DNA of 64,000 nucleotides from Galerina marginata (Eukaryota; Basidiomycota; Agaricomycetes; Agaricales; Galerinaceae). The notes beneath the pieces were generated by a model that ran no database searches, was not told where the DNA came from, and saw only the letters and a list, made by a program, of their open reading frames with translations. Both the position numbers and the translations under genes were made by a program. Position 1 is the stretch's first letter; each line of letters begins with the position of its first letter. The stretch is from contig JAECYW010000001.1 of NCBI GenBank assembly GCA_023014335.1, forward strand, positions 3,658,001 to 3,722,000, written 5' to 3'. This document shows positions 20,261 to 32,629 of this stretch, piece by piece.

Positions 20261-21690
20261 TCAGGCGCTGCGTGAGTGTTCAAGGTTGCGTTCAGTAAAG
20301 AATTCGCTGACTCTTGAAAAAAACTGGCTGGACGGTGGAAGGGAGGGGAGGGGCTGTCTAATATTGGTCCTTGCGGTACTTAGTTGAACTGGCCGAGTCA
20401 GTTTGTGTCAATAACACGGTACCGAAGTATCATGTGACCGTGATTTATTAGCAGACGCGACGCGGTCCCTGAAAGTCACTGCCACCGAGCCAAATAGTCG
20501 AGTCAACAGGGGCGCATTCCGTTGATTACTTCCGTCAAGAACGGAAAACTCAAATATGCAGTGACACGGCTTGCCATCATCTCCAACGACATAAAGCGCC
20601 CAGCATGTGGTTCAAGTGGTTCATCGGTTGGAGCTTAATTGAAGTTTGTGGTCTGTGATTGGTCTACGATTATCTGTTTCAACTCCATCCTGTCAACCAA
20701 GCACCACCATGGCTTTGTTTCTAGTCGACCCCGCGACATGTACCCTACATGCCAGCTCGTACCAACCGTCCGGACAGTTCAATGCGTTGGCCCCCCCTTG
20801 TCAATTGCAGATAATGTCGGACTCGTGGACAGGATACACGTGCTTGTCCTTCCTTCCAAAGACTTTCGGAAAGTGTCTGAAATAAATGCTGTACTGCGAC
20901 GCCAAGGGTGCAAGAAATCATGCTGCTTAATGTCCCGAAATGGGTAGTCTTCCCGACTCTTTTCCGTACCGCAGCACCTGGATCCTCCAAGCCCGCAAAA
21001 TCCGAGGCGGGTACCTCAATTATGACCCACGGAAGTTGTCAACGTCCCGCCTTCGACTGAACAACTGTTGATCAGCGGCCGCCTTCGTGAAGCTACAGCA
21101 TTTGAACCTTAACTCTGCATCACTGTAATCGTATTTTTCATCAAGAATTCAAACTACGGACCGCAGTTTTCCTCCTATTTGCTCCCAACGGTGAAAGATC
21201 TAGGAACCGCATGCAGATAACCACAAACCCAGCCATATTGCGATTCCTTTTCGTCCACACCACGAAACACTGAGACCTCCCAGTGAACCCTAACACTGCT
21301 CCAGTTTAACTGGCCTTGTACGGGCGATACATATACATATACCCTTAATCCGTCATCCTGGCGTTAGTCGATGAATATTTTTATCTGAGCTCCCGAACTG
21401 TGATTTATCTCAAGGTACTGGAACTGACCTGTAGATCAGATTTAAAAATGGAGCAAAGTAATTATGATATCCGGCATTGTGATGCAACTGATTTCCGACA
21501 TTAAATGCTAACTCGCGCAAGACTATCGATAGTTCGACGCCCTCCGTCAAATGGCGGTACTACATCACACTGAAGCTGCAACATGGAATTCACAAAAATT
21601 TTAAATTTTTCCTAGAGCGCTGTTCCCATAGCTATCGGAATTTTAATTCTCGCCATTCTACCATAGGAGTACATAGGTAAACAGTTTCCT
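20261..21690. other. Intergenic, nothing recognised
   Basis: Open frames near 20640-20950 on the plus strand have no domain and no clear splice context. No transposon ends or RNA genes seen. Confidence 0.4.
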
Positions 21691-22968
21691 TCACAGGATC
21701 GTGAGCCTGCATATGCTTCGCTCCGTCACCTTCGGTAGATATGACCTGTAGATCTTCTCCACGTCTTCATCCGTCTGTCGATCACGTTTCGGAATCTTGA
21801 CTTCGATGTCCTCAAGTGACATCAGAGGTAAATTGTCAATGGTATTGTCTAAATCGTCCCAATTCATAGTTGGCTCGGTCACAGATCTGGCCAATCCACT
21901 CCCGAATCTGAATTTAATCGTTAGCTTCCGGATTCCACTGTCGGACGTGATCTGGGAGAGCCAGGGTACTGCGCTAGAGATAGCATAGCGACCGATGCCC
22001 GAGACGGTGAGATTCCTTAGGTTAGGCAAGGTAGGCGCTCTGATATCGATGTTATTCGGATTCAGTGGCTCTGTTGGTCGACGGGTAAGTTGTGGTTTGT
22101 GCAGGAAATGGCACTTGTGACGTTACTTACCGCGCGGAGCGTAGATGTCCAGGCTCTTGAGATTGCTGCTGCAGATTCGTAGAAGCTTTGCCAGATTATC
22201 TAGGTTGTTTCGCTCGATGTCTTCCTCGAATCTCAACTCCTGGACCTCGGAAAGGTCAAACGGGGACTTTTCGATGCAGAGCCACTCGGCGAGGTACGAC
22301 GCACTACCTCGGACAATTTCTAGCGTTTGCAATTTTGGCCGATGTTCCGGTATAAACTCGAGTTCCTCAGTCTCAGGTTTAGGAGGGTCCATACCGAGAA
22401 GAATGTACGGAAAGGATGGTTCAGCTGTGACCCTCTTGAGGAAGCAGACCCGATGAAGGCGCAACGTCTTGATGTTTGGCCCACATCCGTCGAAGAACTT
22501 AGCAAGATCCTTGGCCTGCTCGAATGTCGTGTCGAACAGCTCAACAGTCTTCATGCTTGGAAGCTGGAAAAGCTTATGAGCACACCTAAGTCCCTTATCC
22601 GTATACTGGACCCAAGACATGTGCCTCATGGCAACCTGCTCGAGCGACGTGAATGCTGCTATCTTGAGGAACTTGTAGAGGTGATCGCCCGCCCATTGCA
22701 CATAAAAAGCGCGCACGAGATCGCCCAGCTTTGGATTTTCGGAGAGGGTTCCTGCTAGGAGTTCCATAGATCTGTCGTACGCAACCATGGTCTGTTGATC
22801 AAACCTGACTGTGCGGAATAGAGCGCTTTGGGAGATCGGACGCCAATTCTGGCAGACAATTGCACATGCCTTGAGAGCAGCCGGATCTTCAGAGAGATCG
22901 CAGATGATTGTGTCAATAAGCTCTTGGGGGAGTACCCAACGACTTTGAACAGGCATAGTAAAGGTCAA
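21691..22968 (-). CDS. F-box-like protein with leucine-rich C-terminus
   Basis: Two exons (22131-22968 and 21691-22070; 60-nt intron GTAAGT...CAACAG) encode about 405 aa. The N-terminus has the F-box-like pattern of basidiomycetes (LPQELIDTIICDLSEDPAALKACAIVC, here read across residues about 13-40), followed by a long region with irregular Leu-rich repeats such as LKTLRLHRV, LQTLEIVRG, LKSLDIYAP and LRNLTVSG. Proteins of this build normally recruit substrates to SCF ubiquitin ligases through Skp1. They are very numerous in mushroom genomes and most have no known target. No paralogue lies in the window. Confidence 0.75.
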
Positions 22969-23174
22969 TAGATGTGCGAAATATGGTTAAGAGGCGAAGT
23001 CAGACTGTCAAAATGACGAGTGTGGCACAGTGGCACTGGTTAAGTAAGGGTCGCGCTCTACACGTGACGCAACTCGCTCCTCAAGCTCAAGTATTGACAG
23101 TTGATTTACAGTAAAGTATAATGTAACAAGCAACCTAAAAATGTTTTCCTAATGACCTGGAAAACGTTATTGCC

Positions 23175-24935
23175 TCAACCAGTCCTCTGTCTTTTTTTCT
23201 TGCTAGGGGCCGTAGGATCTGGAGATTCCGCCCCTTTGCTTTCTTTGTCGTACATTTCTGGAAGCACGAAAGAACGAGTCCCTTCATATCTTTCCTTCAG
23301 TTTAGCGTGTAAGTCGTGATCAAACCCCACACAGTGAAGGCCGAGAGTTTCAATTTTCAAAACCTTGTCAAGGTAAAGGCCCTTGATTATGGAGGTCACG
23401 CTCGAATAGGTACCGGCTCCATTTGTTTTCACCACAGTAGCGTCGGCCAGAGCATTTACAGACTTCTGGCGCGTTAGATGCACAAATTAATCAACAATAA
23501 ATATATTGCGTACCAAGGCTCTGCTGTTGTCATACATCGGGCTTCCCTCAGTGTTCCATTTTCTAAAGTTGATGGCCTTGTACGTTCCTCCGTAGAGTAT
23601 CACCCCTCCCGATGGATAAAACAAAGCGAAGGCCTTTTCTTCATTGAGGCTCTCAAAGATCGATGCTTTATTCCACCGCCCTTTGCTCTCGTCAAATAGG
23701 TGCATTGGTCCAACGGCGAGAGCATTTTTAAAATTTTGACACCAAACCAGAAGATCGGGAAGATATAAGAAGTTGGTCGAGCATCTATAAATAATTAGAG
23801 ACTGCAAGGCTAGAAAGCATCCACAGCCGGTTACCTCGAAGTTGTCGGATCCTGACAAAATTTAATTATCGAAGATGAGTACATACGGCCTAGAACTTAC
23901 CAGCGCCAAGTATGCCTTGAGGTCCACGCCCTGCCCACAAACAGGGTGAAGATTTTTGAAATAGGGCCGGCCTTCGTATTTGGGAAGGTTTGACAGGTAG
24001 TCACTGAAGTCCCTCCAATCTGGCATCTTTTTTTTTCCGTCAGTAGGAGCGCATGTAGCGTCACTAGCTTAATTACCTGAGGCAGCGGAGAAAGAGTCTT
24101 AATCTCTGGATTTGAAATGGGAAGGCTGCGACGCAACTAGAAGAAGTTACAATGGGACTGATCAAAAGCACAAGGGCGTCAACAATTCGACATACTTCTT
24201 CTGACTTGCGCTGAAGATTTTCGTTCTCGATACGAAGGAGGTCTACCTGTTCCTCGAGGTTGCGACATCTCTGGGCAAAAAACGTTACAGTAAGTTCATA
24301 GACTGCGATTCAGATAATACGAACCTGGGTCAATTCTTTTTTTGCTTCCTTCTCAGCTTTGTACTTTCCGTAATATCTCTCAAGCGCCGCTTCGAGATCT
24401 TGGATGTGCTCCTGGAATATTATATATTTTCATAAGCTCAAGAAGCTTGAAACGGATTGTAGCGACGTACAAGGTCGGGTTCGTTAATTGTGGAAGTTGA
24501 TTTGTCGATCATCTTCTTTATGTTGATTCGGTGGTCGAAATTTTCCTAAACAGCACGCTCCGTCAGTTTCCACCAAGACAGATGCAAGAACAGAGAACTC
24601 ACTTTTTTAACCCCTATTTTGGAATCTCTTATATCCTCAATGGCCACCCGCAACAACTCATTTTCGGTGCCCAGCTCTTCGAAGTTTTTCTGCAGTATAT
24701 TCATCGAGTACTCGGCAGCTTCAGCCCGTTCTTTAAATTGTTCCACTTGTGCGTCCGTCTAGAAAAGGCAGTCGGATAGTTGAGCCAGCCAGAAGAGCCT
24801 TGTACAACCTTGACTTACCGCGTTTTTGCCCGTCATCTCCAACTGGGCAATGCGCAGGCGCGCCGCTTTGAGTTCTTTATTGAGCAGGGAGAGCATCTCC
24901 GAGGCCAACTCTGGGTCGCCTGCCACAGGCTCCAT
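23175..24935 (-). CDS. Coiled-coil protein with DUF6697-like C-terminal domain
   Basis: Ten exons (24819-24935, 24603-24758, 24471-24545, 24325-24411, 24196-24270, 24077-24136, 23901-24026, 23835-23851, 23514-23784, 23175-23465) give 424 aa, and seven of the nine introns are phase 0. The first half is a heptad-type coiled coil (Glu/Leu/Lys-rich, exons 1-5). The second half has a compact domain with an LYGGTYK-type strand and an ETLGLHCVGFD phrase near the end. These resemble the basidiomycete domain DUF6697; this assignment is from memory of the pattern. The C-terminus is basic (SKKKRQRTG), a possible nuclear localisation signal. Exon 8 is only 17 nt. Function unknown. Confidence 0.75.
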
Positions 24936-25289
24936 CTAAGCGTCGAAAATTGAACTGAAGTTCTTTACGGGACCCTGCAGACTTTCCACTTCAGGGTTTC
25001 AAGCGGAGTTGAAGCTAGGTCAATGAGAAGTCAATTGGTGAGCGAACCTGCTCTGTCTAAGTAGCACAGAAACAGAAAGTGAGAGGGATGCAGTTGGTTG
25101 ATTCAAGAGAGAGGGACGAGAAAAATCAAGTTACATAAACGAACCAAAACGCGGAGTTTGATGGGGAACCCCGACGAGTCTAAAGCTAAAATGCGTCAAG
25201 CTGAAAATACAACTGTCTATTAATGAGGTGTAGTAGAATACAAACGATGTAAGACTGGGTAAATGGAGACAGTGACGGATAATCCACGA

Positions 25290-26598
25290 CTAGGGAGAGT
25301 CAGCGGAATCAACCTCCATGGGCGTTGATTCTGTTCCATCAACGGCAGGAAGATCTCTTTCAGGCTCTTTCGCAGGGCTTTTCGGCACAGTTGAGGAGGT
25401 TTGAGGTTGTATTTGATTTGAAGGAAGGACTGTGGCCGGACGAGAGGGCGATGACGCTGGGGACGAAGAAGGAGATGCGCTTTGACGAGAGCGTTCCTTC
25501 TTCGAACGAGCAGATGCATTGAAGTGACCGCATTTGGGACAGACATATTCTGGAAGGTAGACATCAACACAGACATAAAGTCAAATGGGGCGAAAGACTT
25601 ACGTGCATCTTCCCATAGACTTTCCTTCACTAAGCCGTTATGATTGAAGCACTTTTCACAGATCAAGGCATATCGAGAGCTCGGGGATGCGATGTTCAAG
25701 TCATCTTCTCCGAGAAGTGCGTCCGCAAGTTTATCGTACCATTGCTTTCTTGGTGGAGCTAAGGGGTAGGTTGGAGTGGCAGCTACGAGTAAAGTGATTC
25801 ATGACGAGCTGATATAGCGTATAACATATGACTTACGGGACAGATGGGCTTGCAAACTTGCGCTTGGTGCGGGAGTTTGTTGAACAGATTTGCCATTGGG
25901 GGTTCCCACAGCGCGCTGAGGGGTGGACGGTGGCACTTGTCCCGGGGGTAACCGTTGGCGAAGAGGGGTTGGAGAAGAAGACGGTTCATCGTATTTTTGA
26001 ATGAGGTCGCGTGTGGAATAGAAATTTGTCTTCTTCTTAATTTCCTCGACCTTGTCTCGTCGTTTCTTCATTAATTCCTTCAGGGTTTTCTCTGCGCCAG
26101 CATGTCGTTAGTTCAGATACTCGATCCCGACAATGGGGATTACCTTCAGCATCTCCCTTGCTCTTGTACCAGATCTGGACAACTCTGCGGATAAATAGAA
26201 TTCTGGAAAGCGGTTGGGTAAATCATAGGAACGCAAGATACATCAAGGACGTACACAATGGGGCCAACCGCCACCGGTATACCCTTCATAATTCTTTCAA
26301 CGCTCTTTGTCCTGATGTATGTCCCATCTTTGAGATCCGGCAATGCCTTCAAGTACCACAAACTGACGTAGGCGACCCATGCCGCCAACGTGTACAGGGT
26401 AACCACTAGAGTCGACCTTCGTTCGCGCAGCCGTATCTCAGAGAGCTGTAACTGTCTTTTCTGAATATCGTTTGCTAAATTGGACAAGATCGTTTCATAG
26501 TCCTCCTCATTCTTCTACTCTGATTTTAGCAAGGAAAGAAATAACCAAAAAGGCGACAGCTACATTACCTTTGCGAACATTCTTCGAATGAAAGACAT
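25290..26598 (-). CDS. LNP1: Lunapark, ER three-way-junction protein
   Basis: Six exons (26569-26598, 26255-26511, 26144-26202, 25837-26091, 25603-25782, 25290-25549) give 346 aa. After a short N-terminal coiled coil come two membrane segments: LVVTLYTLAAWVAYVSLWYL, then the hydrophobic IPVAVGPIVILFI. A KR-rich coiled coil (LKELMKKRRDKVEEIKKKTNF) follows, then a Pro-rich linker and the Lunapark zinc ribbon, with CEKC in RYALICEKC and CPKC in YVCPKCGHFN. The tail is Ser/Pro-rich and acidic. Lunapark stabilises three-way junctions of tubular ER, acting against Sey1/atlastin. Domain order and spacing are typical and all four zinc ligands are present. It is a single-copy housekeeping gene, good evidence that this region is not purely accessory. 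Confidence 0.95.
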
Positions 26599-29500
26599 GG
26601 CGATTAATTTACACGCCGTTAGCGACAGGATTGAAGGAGAATTTTATGAATATGGTGGCATAAAGAGAGAGGCTTGACCCTGCAACGTCGGGCTGCGTCA
26701 CAAATCATCATGGTCACGTGGATTGACCGACTTCAACCAAGTCCCGTGCACTGCTGTCACGGTCGCACCGACACGACGTTCCATGATTGCCACTTTCAAT
26801 CTCGAACTCGACTCGAATTTTTGGCAGTGTCTGTACCCAGGTTAGACGATTCCTCCTAAGGTATACTGTGTTCTTATAAAATTCTGTTTTATTTTCTTCC
26901 AGACTTACTCTCAATCTGATAGGAATGACTATCGTCATAAAAGTCCAACTTCATACAACTGATTTCAACTTTTTTGTCTTTTAAATCCTGTTGATATCTA
27001 ACGGTGTTCCCCTTTCAGTTAACAATCTTAGCCAAAACAAGACTTGGTGATAAATTCTGTATACTCTTAGAGCTCGTTTCTTCATCATGACGGACGCCAA
27101 TAAAAGCTTCCTCGACGTCGGGGTGCAATATCACGAGCATCTTTTATTCAAACAAACCTCTAGGATTCAAACGAATCTTCAATCTTTGGTTCCATCGACG
27201 TAGACTCCGAGTCCCAACAATCCATGATGTAGAGCATATGATCAACACGGCATATCGAGGACCGTGTTTTTCTCGTCGGGTTCTAGCTTGTGTTCGTAAA
27301 TGGGATTCGGTTAATTGACCACCGCCAACAATTGCTGGCGGGCCGCCCTTGGCAAACGATTCTGTGATCCCACTTCTTCGATTTCTATGATGGGACCTTG
27401 ATTTCGACTCGGGATTATTATTCGATCAGGAGCAAAGAAGAAGAGTAAAGGCGCGATGACTCCGGGAGTGATGAGCATCTACATACGCTAAGTATTTCAT
27501 TATCTTTTTTCCAGTTTATGCACTGGGATAACAACTTCGTTCCAGAGCACAAAAATATGGATCTAGTTCAGCTATCAACTAGGCTGCCTATGAACATCTC
27601 CAGGCGACGAGATCGCCTTTTCTTCAGTATTTTTGGCTGCCTCTTGGCTCTGCGATCATGAATCTTTCGGAGATATACAACCTTACTCTGGTCACACTCT
27701 AAGTGAAAATCTATGATACGCGTTGTGGGATCGCTAAATGGCCCGAGAGCCATGGTGCCTTGCATTTACGACCATCTCAATCTCGAGTCGTGATTGAGGC
27801 GCCTCTAACAAGGCGGCCCACCTGTTTCTGGCATAAATTTGTTCGTCATGTCGTGATCACTGGTCCGTCCCAACATACGGAGAATTGGGTTACTATCATT
27901 TCCCAATGGCATTTGCTTGCGGCATCGTTCATCCTGATAGATTTTCAGAACGAGGTGTATGTCCACGGCTTCAGGTAATCAGGTAAGTATCCGAACTGGT
28001 TGGCCAGCGGCGTTGAACCATTCGTCTTGGTATGTAATTGCCCACTTTCGATTTAGCCGTGAATCTAATACAATTTGCTCTTCCAACCAGAAAAAATCCA
28101 GTACGCTAGTGTTAAATTACCTCACGAACAACTACCGCAATCTGACATGCATAACGCTCAGTGTCAATTCTTTGATCCTTTGTTAGATCGACAAGCCGAA
28201 CCCCCGTGTGAGGAGCCCCAGACTTCCGACATATTTGGAGATGGAGGTGACCAACATTCAAACATTTTGATATCGCTTCTTTCCAGGGCTTAGCCTTGGA
28301 AGGGAATCGTGAGTGCTCCAACGTCAAAATATTTTCAATTCAACTCACTGTCGCCCACAGATGATGGGAATACTGTGCCGTTCCACCCTACGACCGATGG
28401 TTGGGCTGAAACACAAAGCTTTGACCTCCGCGTTCCGGCTTACGCTCGAAGGCCCGAAATTTGTTTACCTTGAAGGCCCCCGTCAAACATCGAATATGAG
28501 GGGCACTCCGTCTGTGGGAACCATCCTCACAGTGACCTCGCCGATCGCCGTGTTCCGTGAGATTCGAAGACTCCCAAATGATAATTCCGTCAGGTATGAA
28601 CTTACGGTGCCCAATCATTGCCCAGAATCCAGAGCTGACCACGGCCTCTCTTCGCTTATTGTCCCGGATTCTGTTCGAATATCCGCACGAGTTATCGGGT
28701 ACGTAAAATGTTAAAGAGGAAGTCGGAAAAGCGAGACACGTTCAAATTTTACCTGCGGCTTCTAATAGCATGCGCAGTTCGTGCTCACCTTTGTGCCTAG
28801 ATTTTCGCTACGTCTGGTTGTTCAGTTGTGGGCTTCGTTCAGCCTAGCGACATAAACTTGGCGCGACTGTTGCCAGAGAGATTATTGACAGGTTCGCTAA
28901 AATAAGCACCCATCAATGGTCGGGAACCATCTGCACTCCAAGTACGCCACGCAGATGCAAAGTCTTTATTCGAAGAACGTTTAAACTTAAAATTAAAGGT
29001 CTTTTGCTTTGGCTTTTATTTTGCCCGGTCAATGGGTGGTCATGGATATTCTTTTGTAAGTTGATAAAACACTCGCCTCAGATAAACAATTCATTAATTG
29101 CAACCAGAATAATTTCTAGGGCGAGAAATGGGAATGAGGTAAAGTCCCAAGATCATCAAGGGAAGGAGGAGGAGAAAGACTTTATTCTGCGAAGGCGGGT
29201 CCCCGTACGGAAATAGTTCAACCGTCCGGTTAAATTCTTTTGCTTGAATCGACATGAAATATCATGGTCGAAATCTCGCTTTGCTGCATTGCTGTCGCCG
29301 CAAAGCACTCAAACGAAACATACAAGCACGAGGCTTCAAAGGGATCATCGGCACGTTCAAGAAAATCCTGTTGGTCTCCCGCTTTTGTTCGGCACACTTA
29401 GTTTCACAGTCAGTTTGATTAACGGCTGAATTTCAGATACTTGAACTGCTACGTGTTTAAAAACAATCTGGGGGTATCAACACTAAAATATAACAGGCAT

Positions 29501-30033
29501 GCCGATCCACAACCACATTTTTTGAATAGTCAAGCATCTGGTCGGATGCAAATCCCCCTGAGCTCAAGAAGCACAGCAAAGCCTTTTTGGGATCGGGATT
29601 CGAGGTGAGTCATGGGTTATGATGTCGCATTATCCCGAAACCGTCGGCAAGAAAGGAAGGGTGGGACTTGCGCGTTACGTTATCCACCCCATTAGCGGAC
29701 GCATGGAGGATTTGGCATGAAATCTCCATCAATCTGTGGGTTCTATAGGGTTCGATGTAAATGGGGTTCGGGGGAAATTCTACGGCCATAGATTCGGCTG
29801 TCAGATGAAGCCCAATGTCTCGAGGCGCTTGTTGACCCAGGCGCGACTGCCATTCTCTCGTATATCCTGCGGACTAGTTCGCGTTCGTGGCTTTGTTGAC
29901 AGCGAACGTCACAGGTTTATATTCAGATCTGCCCCTGCATCCAGATCTAGATATCTTCATCTTCGGCAACTGGACTTTGGCCCCGTCGCCTTTTCGGTTT
30001 TCGCTATATAACTGAGTCACCAGCTCGTTGAAG
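26599..30033. other. Long gene-poor stretch with one unresolved coding candidate
   Basis: Around 28090-28714 on the plus strand there are coding-like phrases: an open stretch up to a GTGACC near 28240, and a longer frame to 28714 with balanced composition. I could not join them into one frame without a stop, and no domain is recognised. This may be a decayed gene. A possible short first exon begins with ATG near 27087. The rest (26600-27080, 28720-29700) shows nothing. The last 300 bases are the presumed promoter of the GATA factor. Confidence 0.3.
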
Positions 30034-31213
30034 ATGCCCATTTTCGTACCTGACGCGATCATGGTGCACGCTCGACAACACTCCGGCGGTTTCTTGCCCT
30101 CAGACAAGACCATGCTTTCTCATCACAGTAATACTATGTGTGGCTACTCCCCGACGGCGACCTACGCAGGTGCAGGAATTAATTCGGGAAATTGGTCAAT
30201 CAGTGAGTGCTTCCTACGAAGTATCAATGCTCAGTTTTTATCGTTTCTTTTCAGATTCCAGTCAAACATTTAATGGTGTCGATTCGTATGTCGATGATGA
30301 TCAACAAAGTCGATGGATGGTACAACAGGAGATGAACATGTGTCGCCGTGAACGACGATCAGACTGTCGTGCACATTCTCAACATACCGAGCAACACCCA
30401 ATCCAGGCCGATTTCTCTGCGTCGTCTTTCCTTGAATCCACACAGCTCCCTCGCTCTTCGGCCTTCCACCCCATTCAGGCGAGGTCGCCCATGGAACTTC
30501 AGCCTTCACCCTCTGGTTGGAACACTTGGGAGAGTGAAAACAACCACCCTACAACGCTAAATGCTCAAAGATTCGACAACGGACCTTCCTCCTGGAACAA
30601 TCACTTAAATGTCCAGATTCCTCAATATAGTTCGAACGCGTTCGGCGACATGTTGTTTTCTTCTTCGGACTCTTCTTCTGCCACTCTTTTCACACCGCAC
30701 CCCGATCAATCCATTCCCCTTAACGGTTTTGCTTTTCCTCATCGATTTTCGCCTGGTCCTTCACCGTCACCTTCTCCCGTCCAGCACGTTGTCTCAAGTA
30801 CCTCCAGTTCCCCGTATCACTCTCGGCGGAACAGCGAGGACCGTTCCGAAGCCGGGAAAAGTTGTTCTCATTGCCATGCGACTTCAACTCCTCTCTGGCG
30901 CCGAGACCCTTCGACCATGAAACCACTCTGCAACGCATGTGGTCTGTACCTGCAACAACGGAACAAGCTCCGTCCACAGGAGCTCATCGACGCCGACGAT
31001 GACGGGAGTACTTCGGACGAATCGGACGCGAACTACGTTGGCCCGGAATGTAGTCATTGTCGGACTCATCATACCTCGGTGTGGAGAAGGAGTAAGACGG
31101 GCGATCAGTTGTGCAATGCGTGTGGCGTATATGCCCGGCTTCGAGGCAAACCTCGACCGCTCTCGTTGAAGAGGAACAAAATTAGACCACGGTCTAAGCA
31201 TTCACCCAAGTGA
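30034..31213 (+). CDS. GATA transcription factor with two zinc fingers
   Basis: Two exons (30034-30202, 30255-31213; 52-nt intron GTGAGT...TTTCAG) give 375 aa. The first 250 residues are Ser/Pro/Gln-rich and disordered, typical of an activation or regulatory region. Finger 1 (about residue 259) is C-x2-C-x18-C-x2-C, and finger 2 (about 321) is C-x2-C-x17-C-x2-C. Both have the WRR core and the CNACG motif, and each is followed by basic residues. The linker is acidic (DADDDGSTSDESD). Two-finger fungal GATA factors include the iron repressors SRE/Urbs1, but the Cys-rich segment usual between their fingers is absent, so I do not assign that role. The start at 30034 is the first ATG in frame; the frame is open slightly further upstream. 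Confidence 0.9.
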
Positions 31214-32365
31214 AATGCGACTGGATGAACTTTACGAACCTTGCTGACTTCTTTTGGACTTGCTCATACATGCCATCTCGCGACGACCTTCCCTCAGTTC
31301 TACACTATCTATTACGGTTAACTTAAGTATTACTGTTTCTGGGACTTTCCTAAGGACTTATTTATCTATTGGAAAGATTAGATATCCCTTGTATCATACA
31401 TGAAGTCTTCCGTTGATACTTATTCGACCTTCGCGTCGTAAAATAAATCATTCCTCCTCAGTTGCGACCATGTAGCACACCGCAACTTGCTGTAGGCTGT
31501 GCTCTAATCCCCCCATAGATGTGTACGATACGGTTTCGTCTGTTTGTATATACGCTCGGAACCTGAAAGAATGTTGTCAATACGAGGAGCCACAAAGTAC
31601 CCAAACTCGTAGATAATTATGATTCCAAAGAGATGGGCTTGTCAGGCACACATATATGATGATGATGAAGGCATCTTTTCCCTAAGAACTTCATTCAACC
31701 GTTGTCGATGGGGAAGTCAAGAACCGGGGTAATGCACCAAACTAACTCACGGCCGCGTCTGATAATAGAATCGACATTGATGCGCGGACAATAGACAGGT
31801 ACCTGGGCACTTGGTTATTGGTCGGCTTGTCGTTCCGGCTGAGTTCAGTACAACTGAGCACAGCCCTCCCGCTTTCTTCGAGGAAAAGGGTCAAAATCTC
31901 AGAGTGTCTGATTGCCGAGCGACCTGGCAGTGCGCAGCCTGTTCATATCGAGTCCAATTTTTGAGAAATAGAACGGGAGGCATTCGCTTTATATATATAT
32001 GAGGATCACTCCTCGAACTTGGTCTCCCCCGTTCCGCGTTATGGAATGCTAGAGGTTAATCCAGGAACGCAGCATAAACTCCTTAAATTGTTGTAGATCA
32101 AAGATTGGGGGGAAGACTTGGTAGAATCTGGTGGAATAATAGCCCCGGAATATGCACGGCCTGGAGGCTCACAATGGCTCACATGGTCAAAGTCTCGAAC
32201 TTGCACCACATGGTGCACTGACATTAGGTGACCGAAAAGTCGACCATCTGATTCAGGATCACGATACCTCCGATTTTAGGAAGTGAGCCATTCCATAAAG
32301 TTCTCACATCCTTTCCCTCTTTCGACGAAAGGAAGAAGAGGATCCAATAGATTTTTAATGTCGTC
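31214..32365. other. 3' region of the GATA gene and intergenic DNA
   Basis: An AATAAA-type signal at about 31441 could serve the GATA transcript. Nothing else is recognised; short open frames lack support. Confidence 0.4.
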
Positions 32366-32629
32366 TTGCAGGGCTCTGCGCCTTTCGAGATTCTAAACAC
32401 GTTCTCTGATGTGTTTAATATGATGGACGAGCGCACCGGCTACGGCGGTCCAGCATCTGTTCTCCAATTGATTAAATCAATGTTCGGCAGTGACGGCAAC
32501 TTTCCAAATAATTTCGCGTTGGGCAAGCCCACCAACCTACGCGACAGAAAGCTGAATTCCATATTCAATGATGTTGGCGTCACAATATCTCCTCAAATGA
32601 ATGGACAGTTACTCAATTGGTTGCAATGA
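32366..32629 (+). CDS. Hypothetical terminal exon, family unknown
   Basis: An open frame of 87 codons preceded by a good acceptor (TCTTGCAG at about 32365-32372), with composition like real protein (alternating hydrophobic and polar residues, a PASVLQLIKSMFG helix-like phrase). No upstream exon could be found, so it may be a gene fragment or chance. Confidence 0.25.
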   Translation: MQGSAPFEILNTFSDVFNMMDERTGYGGPASVLQLIKSMFGSDGNFPNNFALGKPTNLRDRKLNSIFNDVGVTISPQMNGQLLNWLQ

